From assembly GCA_030512335.1 (NCBI GenBank), contig JAULSU010000004.1, positions 3,224,001 through 3,288,000 of the forward strand: a DNA stretch of 64,000 nt, read 5' to 3'. The translations under genes and the position numbers were made by a program. Below, in pieces: positions 20,832 through 30,215 of the stretch; within the stretch, counting starts at the first letter, position 1, and the number at the start of each line of letters is the position of its first letter. Source of the stretch: Immersiella caudata. Lineage: Eukaryota > Ascomycota > Sordariomycetes > Sordariales > Lasiosphaeriaceae. Below the pieces are notes generated by a model. It had not been told where the DNA came from. It searched no databases and saw nothing but the letters and a program-made list of their open reading frames with translations.

Positions 20832-23800
20832 TCACCCCTTTACCATCTTTGCAAGCGCCCCCTGACCCCCATCATTGCTCAACAATTCCTTCAGCGACCC
20901 AACTTCCACGATGCCCCCGTTTTTCATCACCACAATAACATCCGATCCCATAATCGTATCCAACCGATGCGCAACAACGATCACAGTGTAACCGTCAAAC
21001 TGCTCCCTCACAACTTGTTGCACTGTTGCATCGGTATCAACATCCACATTGCCCGTGACCTCGTCCAAAAGCACAACCTTCTTCCCCTCTTTGAGAACAA
21101 GCACTCTTGCAAGCGCCAGGAGTTGTTGTTGCCCCTTGGATAGAGAAGTCCCGGTGATCCCAGTATCCAGCCCACCAGGTCGATCGCAAAGTACCCCGTC
21201 CCAGACCATCGATCAAGATGACACCGCTGTCTATTTCAAGGAGGCGAACAATGGTTACTATCAAAGAGCCCTTCCCGCTGCAAGGAAAGAGGAGTAAGTA
21301 AGCAGCACCGTAAATGGTGAGCAGGGACGATGATACCTTCCAGTACGCCCACATATCCCAACTTTTTGCCCAGGTCTAATGCTAGAGCAAATATCGCGAA
21401 GTGCCACCGCGGTTGCACTGTTTGGTTTCAGTGTGAAGCCTTCTGCCGGAGGCAGCCATTTGAGACTTCTCTTGGGGCTATTGCGCGTCTGAAGAGCTTC
21501 GAGACGGCGGTTAAGCCAGAGGATAAGGTTGAAGGGACCCAACAACCGCCAACCAACTGGCCGAGCTGTGGCAGCATAGAGTTTCGTAATGTCACTATGT
21601 CTTATGAGTGAGTCTCATCTACCAGAACAGCGCCCAACCGGACACCAGGGAGGATATTGAGGATGCTGTGAGTGATCTAGTAACCTGTAATTCTCCTCCC
21701 TGAACTTCTCATCCGACTGGAACGAGCGGATGGTTGCCAGACCACTGAGACTTTCCAGGAAGTGAGAATATAGCGGGCTTCTCGCTTCAAGATCCAGAAG
21801 CCATAACTGGCGTGAGGTGCGTAGCTAAACATTCTGGAGAAAATAGACGGCGGCGAAGAGGAACGGCACGCTGACCGCCATGTATGAGGAGCCCGTGGCT
21901 ACCAAGGCCACAGATGCGAGCGACATGAGAAAATCTGAATCCCATTAGTATACTTTCAAAGATCAAAGTGGCCACGCTAACATACTTGGAACAGTAACCA
22001 ATACCCCAGTTGGCAGCTGGATCTCGATCAACGTCATATCCTGGCTGAATCGATTCAGGATGCTGCCGGTGTCTGTCTTAGAGAAGAAAGCAAGCGGTGC
22101 CCTAAGGGAGACCCAGAACAAGTCATCATCACCGAGAGAGACTAGCCCACTGTAACTCATAATAGTCTCCAACAGCACAGCATGAAAACCCTTGCCGTCG
22201 ACCGAGTGATGACCACAAACACTGCCCTAGGCCTCGTATCAGCAAGACGCAGATTTCAGAAACAGGCCATACTCACCACATGTGCCCAAACAGCCCAAAC
22301 ACAGTGAGGAATGCCAACAGCAGATAGGCACTAGCGTAGAGGGCGATGCGCTGCCCACCGCCATCGGTCCACCACTTCAGCCAGACACTGCTAATTTGTT
22401 TCGTAGAAAACGTTCGTGAGAACAGATCCCACAAACAAAGTCAAAGCGAAGCGGTCTGATGGACTTGAAGTAATACCGATAGACTGAAAAGCTTCCAGTC
22501 GCCCGCGTCAAATCCTAAAGCTACTCGTCAGTGCTTGTGAAGAGGGGGCCGTCTTTTAATCCGTCGCCGGAGGCCGATCTCGGCCTGTCATCCTCGTTCT
22601 GGTCCTCTTGAGGAAGTACATATTGCGCAAGCTAATCACGGACAGCTTGCTCGTATGTTGCATCATGCTTGACTTCTCCCTCGGAAAGAACTAGAATCCT
22701 ATTCGCATACCCAAAAAAAAATCGACCAAGGTGCTCAAGTCAGCTGCCTGGACAGAACAAAACAGGGAGAGAATACATGCCCGAATGGGTAGCCATGATG
22801 CAGGTTATGCCCAGTCTTTTGAGGATGCCACTCTTCCCAAAGACGCGCTCGATCACTGAACGCTTGGTTTTGACATCAAGAGTGCCGAGCACATCATCGA
22901 GAAATAACAATCCCACTGCGAGAGTAAAGGGCCCTCGCCAAAGCGATGCGGTGTTTTTGGTCGCCACTGAGCACCGTGTTTCCACTCCCAGTGATTGTTC
23001 GATCCCCTTCGGCCATACTGCTCAAGTCGCGGTAGAGATCGGATGCGTGTATTACTGTCTGATACCACTCCTCGTCAACATCAAGAGTCTGATCTGTCAA
23101 TCCGCAGATCGCTTGTCGAATCGTCGAATTTGGAAGCCAGGGGGTCTGGGCACAGAAGGCAATCCGCTTGGTGCGTGCAAACCGCAACTGCCCCTTTCTC
23201 TGGAACGATTTCGCCCAGTATTGATCACAGCTTTCCCCGACTCAACGCCTAGAGAGCATACACGGTAAAAAGTGAGAGCAGGAGCAACAATATAGGGAAT
23301 ATTCTGAACCGCATTTTGCCAGAGGTTGCACCATCGAAAGCCAGCCATTCGGTGAGTTCCCTCAACTCTCTTGGCTTGAATAATCGAACACAGAATGCTA
23401 CTAAGCCCCGTCATCTTGACGCTTCGGACCTCTCCGAGAACTGAGCTGGTAACGGCAATACGCTCTTGGATAGCTTCCACCCAGACTTTCTACCGGCTGC
23501 AGATGATCATTGAAATCTAGGCAGGCCCCAGAAACGATACTGAAACTAATCAGCGCGCACAATCCAAGGTGGGATATCATAACATACGAATCACGACAAC
23601 AACTGGAACCCCTGATACCCAGCCGAGCTGAAGAGTGAGCAGGGCTATTCCAACAGTCACCTCAAGTAAACGCGCCCAACACTCGTTCAAGTTCACTAAG
23701 CATCTCGCGATGCTGCCCACATCCGTGCTCATCAGAGTCACAGCGGCGGCCTCGTCGTAAATATGATCCTGAACGACAAGCGCATGGTTGTAGATGAGCG

Positions 23801-24869
23801 ACACGGCTGCTCCACGGAACACGGTAGTAAATCGATAGATGCTCTGATTGTAGCGAAGAGACGAGATGGCTAAGCCCATGTAGGTCGAACCCGCAGCGCC
23901 GACGAGCCCGTAACCCTCCCTTACAGCAGTCTCGTCATCGGGGCTTGTCAAATGTGTCAGCGCGCGAAATATAAGAAACGGCTGCGAGAAATGTTTTCCA
24001 CAATGCTCTCCAGACGGCACGCGGGAATTCGAAGCGGCGCTCGGGTTTGTTGCGTCGAGCCCAGGCTTTGGTGATGGCGCGGCTCAACTCGGCAGGAGTG
24101 AGCCTTGAGTCGAGTGTGTAGAGGTCTTGATAGGTCAAAAGCTTCTTAAAACCCTCACGGAAGAGACGGTTGGTCCACCAGAGGAACCTCCTGTTGATGA
24201 TGCCGCTTGTAGATTCTGGAGGCGGGTCTTGGTACTCGTTTTTGAGATACCGTCTCTTCTCCCCGAGCCTCTACAAGTAGCATCACCACCTTCACGGCTG
24301 TCCTAGATGTGAGGGTAGCGGCGAGGGGACTCCAGGGTTGTCGAAGCCATAGAGTCAGAGCCCGAGCAGCGTCGGAAATAAGCGTGAATAAGAGGTAGGT
24401 GCTGATGAGAGACGACGGCCTCAAGGACCTCACATCTTCAGCCCATGTCCGAGCAACGATCTGCAGAGCAACGACGAGGTTTGCATGGACGAGATTTGCG
24501 ACGACATGTGCGATGGAAACCCGGGTCTTCATCTGCGTCTCGAGGGTCCAGAGAATCAGGAGTGAGAGCTGCACTCCACTGAAGACGAGAGCAGCTATCT
24601 GCATCGATTTTATCATATTGTTGGCCGATGAGTTTGAAAAAGGACAAGCTTACCACTTTTGTCAGCCGACTCCGTCCATAAATCGTTTTGCGCGTTCTCC
24701 TGGCAAGATACGCAAATCTGGCTGGAGCTGCTACCGCAAACAGAAGCGCGGAGAGGATGCCGAGGATGCCGAGGATGCTCTGTTCAAAGAGCAGAGTAAA
24801 ATCAAAGCTCTGGCATGTTGGGTCCACCGCGGGACCAAACTCGTCATCACCAGAACATCGGAGCCACAT
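20832..24869 (-). pseudogene. Decayed ABCC-type (MRP-like) multidrug ABC transporter
   Basis: Remnant of a full-size fungal ABCC exporter (TMD0-TMD1-NBD1-TMD2-NBD2). The start region has the TMD0 opening (DFTLLFEQSILGILGILSAL). TMD1 pieces follow (LTPAELSRAITKAWARRNKP, IYDEAAAVTLMSTDVGSIAR, AVTSSVLGEVRSVKMTGLSS). NBD1 pieces are FCAQTPWLPNSTIRQAICG and LSGDQKHRIALARALYS. TMD2 has FFSKTDTGSILNRFSQDM. NBD2 has LSKGQQQLLALARVLV, VVLLDEVTGNVD and a spliced GRTGSGKGSL P-loop. Lesions: frame shifts near 24260, 23990 and 22903 (inside NBD1 Walker B); loss of the TMD1-NBD1 link and degraded Walker A near 23255; TAG at 21825-21827; an inverted 147-bp segment (21462-21608); loss of the NBD2 Q-loop region near 21215. 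It cannot encode a working transporter. Normal introns survive, so the decay is not ancient. Confidence 0.88.
21462..21608 (+). other. Inverted internal fragment of the ABC transporter relic
   Basis: This segment reads in the opposite orientation to the rest of the relic. On the plus strand it encodes ETSLGAIARLKSFETAVKPE followed by TNWPSCGSIEFRNVTMSYE, the conserved link between TMD2 and NBD2 of fungal ABCC proteins. It is followed by GTGAGT, probably the donor of the original intron. The minus strand on either side continues the transporter (SDEKFREENYRLLDHSQHPQ before it, ATAVALRDICSSIRPGQKVG after it), so this piece was flipped in place. Confidence 0.85.
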
Positions 24870-25248
24870 TTTGAATGTGGACACAGGACGACCCACATGG
24901 CTCCCTCCCCATCATCAACTGCTGTTTTTTCCTGAACTCTTGGAATTTGTGGATATCGAAGTCATTCTTTCCAGATCACTGGCTGGGTGCACTACATGAT
25001 AAGCCAGTCGAGTCACCGGCATTGCATGCAAGTCAGGCGTGCATCAACGGCACAGCTTTGACACAGGTCCTGCACAGTGTTGGATCGATTGTCAGTGAAT
25101 CAAAGCTTGAATTCTTCAGCCGCGTGTTTGATTTGTTGCAGGTGACCGGGCAGTGATGAGATACACTGAACAAGGTTCCGTCACCACACCAGACCAATTC
25201 CACCCGACCCTCACCTTACCACCCAGTCTACCGCAAACCACTTTCAAC
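24870..25248. other. Intergenic between transporter relic and tRNA-like element
   Basis: Former promoter region of the broken transporter. No gene supported. Confidence 0.4.
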
Positions 25249-25435
25249 GGGCCCGTGGTGCAATGGTAGCACATTGAGGATGGGTAACTCGGACCTCGGT
25301 TCGAATCCTTGGGAAGGCGGTACAAAACTTCTTGGTTTCTTGGAGTCTAGAGCAAGATCACAAATCCATGGGATTTTGGATACACTCATCAGTTACCCAT
25401 CCTCAAAGATCCTGGTTCGATTCCGGGCGGGTCCA
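25249..25435 (+). tRNA. tRNA-like element with hairpin insertion in the anticodon arm (probable pseudo-tRNA)
   Basis: The ends fit one tRNA: acceptor GGGCCCG (25249-25255) pairs with CGGGTCC (25428-25434, one G-U) plus discriminator A (25435). The D arm is GTGC-AATGGTA-GCAC. A five-pair anticodon stem TTGAG/CTCAA is present, with a T arm CCTGG-TTCGATT-CCGGG. Between the anticodon-stem strands there is no normal 7-base loop. The stem instead continues into a 16-bp perfect inverted repeat closed by a 101-base loop. Position 33 would not be U and no sensible anticodon can be assigned. The loop holds a second perfect B box (GGTTCGAATCC, 25298-25308) besides the normal one (25414-25424), with one A box (TGGTGCAATGG). 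It could be transcribed by Pol III. It may be a tRNA gene wrecked by a palindromic rearrangement, or a tRNA with a very long intron. Confidence 0.5.
25274..25406. repeat. 16-bp perfect inverted repeat inside the tRNA-like element
   Basis: TTGAGGATGGGTAACT (25274-25289) is the exact reverse complement of AGTTACCCATCCTCAA (25391-25406), separated by 101 bases. The outer five pairs coincide with the expected anticodon stem. Confidence 0.95.
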
Positions 25436-25480
25436 AATCCTCATTTCTTTTTTGGCCCTCCGTCAATCCCATCATGCAAT

Positions 25481-26230
25481 TCAAACCGCGGTAACCCTCC
25501 CCCTCCTCTCCTCCAAACCCATCCCCATCTTACACTTCGGCACCAACTCCAAACACTCTCCATTCCCATGCCCTCCCTCCCGCCACTCCTCGCCCACCTC
25601 ACAGCAAAACGACTCCCTCACCCGATCCATCAACCTCATAATCTCCTCCGGTTCACCCCTCGGATCCACAAACTCAATCTCTCCCTCCCCAATCCCATCC
25701 TCCTCTTCCTGCCCGGCAACCACCAGAAACACCTCCCTCAGCCCCGGGAAATTCCTCATCAAGCAAAACTTGCTATAAGTCTCCCACGGCCTCCGAATCT
25801 CCGGATTGACATGATCAATCGCCAAGCTTCCTACCCACTGTGCGGTATCCGTCACGAACGTCCCAAAGTCCCTCGCCGTGTCCGCATAGCCAAGGTCTCC
25901 CCACCTCGGGAGGTACAGGACGTCGAGGGCTGGGGAGAAGTATGTCCGCGGGGCGTGGGTCTTGGTGCCGAAGGTGAGGACGTATACGGAGAAGAGGGCT
26001 TCCTGACGAGCTTCGCGGCAGACGGAGAGGATGGACGGGGGTGGGGTGGGTGTGAGGCAGCGGTCGAGGGCGGGAGAGTAGCGGACTTCGACGACGCGTG
26101 GGTGACAGGAGAGGGTCCAGATTTGGAGGCGGAGCTCGGCAGGGAGTTGGGAGAAGAGGGTGAAGGACGGGGTTGGTTTGGAGGGTGCTGGGGTCGGTTT
26201 GGAGACCACGGGGGTGGTTCGTGAAGGCAT
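25481..26230 (-). CDS. 2EXR-domain protein
   Basis: Single-exon gene for 249 aa. After a proline-rich start (KPTPAPSKPTPS) comes the 2EXR signature FTLFSQLPAELRLQIWTLSC, followed by PSILSVCREARQEALFSVY, the two conserved blocks of this very large fungal family. The rest has the usual YFSPALDVLYLP element, then a mixed alpha/beta C-terminus and a glycine/glutamate-rich tail. 2EXR proteins are F-box-like in look and are expanded in filamentous ascomycetes; their biochemical role is unknown. The gene lies next to the tRNA-like element in the accessory-looking stretch. Start at ATG 26230. Confidence 0.82.
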   Translation of the reverse strand: MPSRTTPVVSKPTPAPSKPTPSFTLFSQLPAELRLQIWTLSCHPRVVEVRYSPALDRCLTPTPPPSILSVCREARQEALFSVYVLTFGTKTHAPRTYFSPALDVLYLPRWGDLGYADTARDFGTFVTDTAQWVGSLAIDHVNPEIRRPWETYSKFCLMRNFPGLREVFLVVAGQEEEDGIGEGEIEFVDPRGEPEEIMRLMDRVRESFCCEVGEEWREGGHGNGECLELVPKCKMGMGLEERRGRVTAV

Positions 26231-27723
26231 CGTGGTGGGTTTGGCTGCTGGGCTTTGGTGGTGGTGAGGGAGGGAGAGAAGGGGTAGAGGGCGAAGGGTG
26301 GGTTCTTATTACGATGGGAAAAGGGTACGACCGAGGATCAAGAACAGGGGACGGGGTGTCTGACTTGAAGGGGCACAGGAGTGGGTAATAGCCTTCCAGA
26401 TGCCTGGGCTCGGGCGCAGTCAGGCTCTCGGCAGTCGTGCCAATCAACCACAAATTCTTGTTCTTGGACCCATGACGCAGCCTGAACTTGGCACCTGGGC
26501 AGGGCTGGGCAGCTGAAAGCAGTGCAAGACTTTGCAGTAGAGGGCGCCTAGACGTCTCGGCGTGCTGCCAATTCCAGCGGGTGACTTGACTTGATTGACG
26601 CTCGGCGAGCAATTGCCTGCCTACGCGGTGATGTAATTTCGACAGCAATGCGGCGTGTGCGACCAACTTTGGCCCGTTTCCAAAATGGCACAGACGCTCC
26701 GCTCCGCGGTCGCTGGATCGCTAAGAGAGAAAAAAACTGTGCAAATCCTGGGCCGGTCAAGCAGTGTGGCGTGATTCTGACCAAGCTGCCCGACCTCACC
26801 CGGAATGCCAGGGCTGATGTTTCGTTCTTAAGGCCGTGGTGGGGACCTGGGAAGCGATCGCAGGGTTGGCCGTGGGGCTGAAGCGGGGGTGCACGAGGAA
26901 AAGGCGGGAGGTGTTCCCGGAGATATAATGGGGCATAAGGAGCAGCGAGCGGGTAATGTGCTCGATAATGACCCCGCATTGGAGGCACGGAAAGGGGTTT
27001 TGAGGTTGGAGAGGGCGAGTGAGGGCATCTGTATTCTTTTCCGAAGATACTTGTGAGAATTGAAAAGGGCCGCTGCCACAGGGGCTAGTGTACCTACCTA
27101 CTGTGGGTCACCGGGACCGGCCCGTAGCCCCACATGACCGTTGCGTTGTCGATTAAATGGGTTGATCACTCGAATCGGGGTTGACTTCCTGGAAGTCATG
27201 AAGTAGGGTAAGAAACCAATTGGTAGCAAAGTACATATGGGTGAGAGTTGGGAAGTTGGGCAAAGTAAGAATGTAAACGGATCCTAAAGCCCAGCCCGAC
27301 TCTCCAAATTTGCAACACAGGGTACAGATTGAAGCTCCCAGGACTCCCAGGACTCCCAGAACTCCCCGGTTCCCCATGCTCCTCATGCTCTACTTCCACA
27401 ATTTGAAACCTTCTTTTTAGCGAATCCTACCTCTATATGCCGGCGTGCTAGCTTCGGGGGTCGAGGCATGAAGAGAGGGTATGTATTCAGGGCGAGACTC
27501 CCTGCCCGAAGCCCAGTCCAACCGAGGCCAGCCCCAAGGCCAAAATCTACTATTGGAAGGCCGAGTTAGACCGATCCCGTGAGATAGTTGATAGGAGATA
27601 CTTTGACCACGCTCATGAGACGGCTGGTTGGGAATTGACACCAAAAGAAAGGGGGTACCTACATGGGCTCACGTAGGTCATACCTTGGCAAACTCGACAT
27701 GGCATGGAACCTTGTCATCGGCT
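26231..27723. other. Intergenic, 1.5 kb
   Basis: Promoter side of the 2EXR gene. A short tandem GGACTCCCA-like repeat lies near 27339-27366. Several short ORFs occur, none with recognisable content. No gene supported. Confidence 0.4.
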
Positions 27724-27975
27724 TTACTTCGTGGTACGGTTCCATGTGGACGATGGTGATGTGCGTGTCTCGTATCCGATCCTTCGTTCTGTGGGCCAAG
27801 AATCTCTGTATGCCCGCCAGGAAAATGTCGGTATCTCGACGGCATACCCAGGCCGCAAGGCAGCTCGGGTAAGCGTAAGGGTGAGGTATGCGACGACAAG
27901 GGAAACGGCAGCGACAAGAATGGACGGAATACCTATGGCGACTGCCACAATGATCTCATCGCTGAGTGGCATCAT
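27724..27975 (-). CDS. Possible small single-pass membrane protein
   Basis: An 83-codon frame starts with two ATGs. It has one clear transmembrane segment near the N-terminus (about residues 8-31, IIVAVAIGIPSILVAAVSLV and onward), then a basic turn (TLTRAALR) and a polar tail. The opening SDEIIVAVAIGIPSILVA resembles the N-terminal pattern of many uncharacterised fungal proteins with a single helix. It could be the first exon of a longer gene or a chance frame. No function can be assigned. Confidence 0.4.
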   Translation of the reverse strand: MMPLSDEIIVAVAIGIPSILVAAVSLVVAYLTLTLTRAALRPGYAVEIPTFSWRAYRDSWPTERRIGYETRTSPSSTWNRTTK

Positions 27976-28748
27976 AAAATGTTGTTCAAGTATTGAGGCG
28001 GAGTGATAGCTATGCAGACGAGATGGAGGGAATGCTTGAAGCAGGCCTGAAGACCAGGTGCAAATATGGTGGGTTCAACCGATAGATCTTGCTGTCGGGT
28101 GCGGATAACAAGATATATAAGAAACCTAAACTACGACTGAAGGAAAAAGAAGTACACTTCATATCTTCAATTGGTGGAGAACTGCGAGACACTGCGAGAC
28201 TGCGAGGCTGCGAGACTGCGATCACTGCGATCACTACGACCACTGCGACCGCTCCAAGCAGCTAATGGGGACGAAACGGGGCGGGGGGGAGGCCAATCAA
28301 GCCAAGCGGTCAGTCCAGTGTAGTCTGTTCCAAAGCGGCCACCAAGCCCTACGGTCCATCGCTGTCCTGTCGGGAGTAAAGTAGCAGACCGGAAAGGTAC
28401 TGCAGAGTTAAAAGGCTGTCTTACGAACCGCAAGTGTCTACCACGCAAGACAGATGCTATAAGTAGCGGCAGGGGGTGGTGGAGGGTCGAGATACACGGA
28501 ACCCACTGCGACACTGCGTGATTGGCCCACACCTTGAACGCCTTCCAGCTCCGTTTCCTCCGCGCGGCTGCCTCCCTGAGACGGGCACACTGCGATACTG
28601 CGACACCGCAACACCGCGACACCTCAAATCAACTTATACCAGGGTACTACCTCAGGGAGGCAAGGTAAAACAAGATATCCGAGCAAGGTCACCTCAACTT
28701 TGGCATTTGCAAACAGGCTTCACCGTCACTCACTTCGTAATTGTTGCC
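27976..28748. other. Intergenic with CTGCGA-rich arrays
   Basis: No gene supported. The region carries short arrays of (A/C)CTGCGA-type units at 28180-28252 and smaller ones near 28504-28519 and 28587-28622, separated by unique sequence. Confidence 0.5.
28180..28252. repeat. Imperfect CTGCGA(G/T) microsatellite
   Basis: About nine copies of an ACTGCGA-like unit, with spacers varying between GAC, GG and TC. The same motif recurs 250-370 bp downstream. Confidence 0.8.
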
Positions 28749-29743
28749 ATGGCAGACAGCCGACCCCCTAAGCGGCGCAAGCTGAAGCTTAACTGCCACA
28801 AGTGCGTCCAGTGCGGGGAAGATTAAAAAAAAAAAAAAAGGGAGTCTCTGGGGTTGGTCGAAAGTGTCCCCGCATCTGATGAAAACCATTGCGAGCTTGA
28901 GGACCGAGTGTGACCCGATCAGCGGTGCAATCGCTGCGAAGCCATGGATCTAGAATGCTCACCCAACGGACGTGCCCCCGGGGGACGAGGCCGGAAGGCA
29001 GAGCTAGCACCAGCAGCCGAGTCCACTGCTGACTCTCCTGGGCCTGTCAGTGACAATGGAGGAATCAGAAACCTAAATGACGTGTAAGTTGCCTTCTTCT
29101 GTCCCCTTGCTGTTCTCATTGCTCACATAAACACCAGGAGTATGGGATGCTGGCGATCCAAAACGCCATGACGCGCTGCCCTCACTCCTCTCTGGGTCTC
29201 CCGCCAGCCCCAGCGATACAATGGAGGCCTCGCAACTCATATCCAACGTGCAAAACGCATGTCAGGTATCGAGCTGAGCTAAAGTAAGGTCTCCCCTAGC
29301 TTGATCCGGACTTCTGATAAATACCCGTTGTGCCAAGTTGCTCACCAAAAACCCACAGTAAGCACATACGTAGACATGAGAAACCATTCAAATGCGACGT
29401 CCCTGGCTGTGTAAGAAGCGAACAAGGTTTCACCGCGTTCAATAACCTCGCTAGGCATGAGCAATCGGTTCATGGAAGCCTCGGTGTCAAGTACCGCTGT
29501 ACAGAGGGCCAATGTATTATCAAGGGGAAACGTTGCCCGAGAGCGGATAACTTCAGACAGCACTTGAAGGGAGTCCATCGCATAGATATCTCTCTCGAAG
29601 ACCTCCATCTGTACGAAGTCTGCGCTGAAGTGGTTGACATCCCCGACAAGGTACCGATGGGGTCCCAAGGGGGACAGAGCCGGTCGAGTGCCATGCTGGA
29701 GAGCGGGGATTGGGGTTGGAGGTTGGCATCCGGGATCCTTTGA
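28749..29743 (+). pseudogene. Zinc-finger gene remnant (Zn2Cys6-like start, C2H2-like end)
   Basis: An ATG at 28749 opens MADSRPPKRRKLKLNCHKCV, a basic region plus the first CxxC of a Gal4-type cluster. It stops after 25 codons, just before a 15-A run (28828-28842). The second half of such a cluster, DQRCNRCEAMDLECSPNGRA, appears at about 28918-28977 in a frame preceded directly by TGA. I found no splice solution joining the halves. Further on, 29360-29590 encodes C2H2-like fingers (SKHIRRHEKPFKCDVPGC, FNNLARHEQSVHGS, YRCTEGQCIIKGKRCPR, NFRQHLKGVHRID), probably behind an intron. The parts look like one transcription-factor gene broken near its start; an unusual intron or an error in the A run remains possible. 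Confidence 0.5.
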
Positions 29744-30215
29744 ACGAGATATGTTTGATAGGAAGTAGAGGCGGATGTCTTTTTACCATGATTTCGCTTC
29801 TCCCTTTCCTACCTCTAGGTAGGTACCGAGGCGCCTGGTGTCTGGTGTCTGGTGTGCCTTGAGATTTCCCACTTTGGCGTATGCTGCAAGCAGGTTTGAC
29901 TTTAAGGGAAGGCACCTGCAAGGAAAAAATGTGGGGTAGGGAGGTAGGGCCTGGGAAGCTCAAGTCAAAGATAAATACACGCCATCACATCGCTGGTCGT
30001 CACGGCGGCGAATTCAGGGGCAGCTTGTCTTGCAGGTGATGTTCTCAGGGATGTGGTGGGGCCGTTGGCGGGGCTCCTGCAGCGCCCTGCCAAGGCAACC
30101 CAGCGTGTGTGGAGGAAACCACTTTTTTCCGCACCCAGCTGAGTTGTGAACCCAAGTCTGAACCTGGCGACGACGAGAAACAAGCTCCCGCCACAGCATG
30201 TGGGCAGCAAGAAGG
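29744..30215. other. Promoter region of the queuine transferase gene
   Basis: About 470 bp. No gene supported. An in-frame upstream ATG at 30198 would add six residues to the downstream gene. Confidence 0.4.

Noticed and set aside
20832..24869. ABC transporter as a functional gene with many introns
   Set aside because: A TAG inside a continuous conserved block, a frame shift in Walker B, missing segments and an inverted fragment cannot be explained by splicing.
20832..24869. RIP as the cause of the transporter decay
   Set aside because: Lesions are indels, an inversion and a TAC-like to TAG change; the region is not AT-enriched.
25249..25435. Ordinary intron-containing tRNA gene
   Set aside because: The anticodon loop lacks U33 and no anticodon fits; the insertion is a long perfect hairpin with an extra B box.
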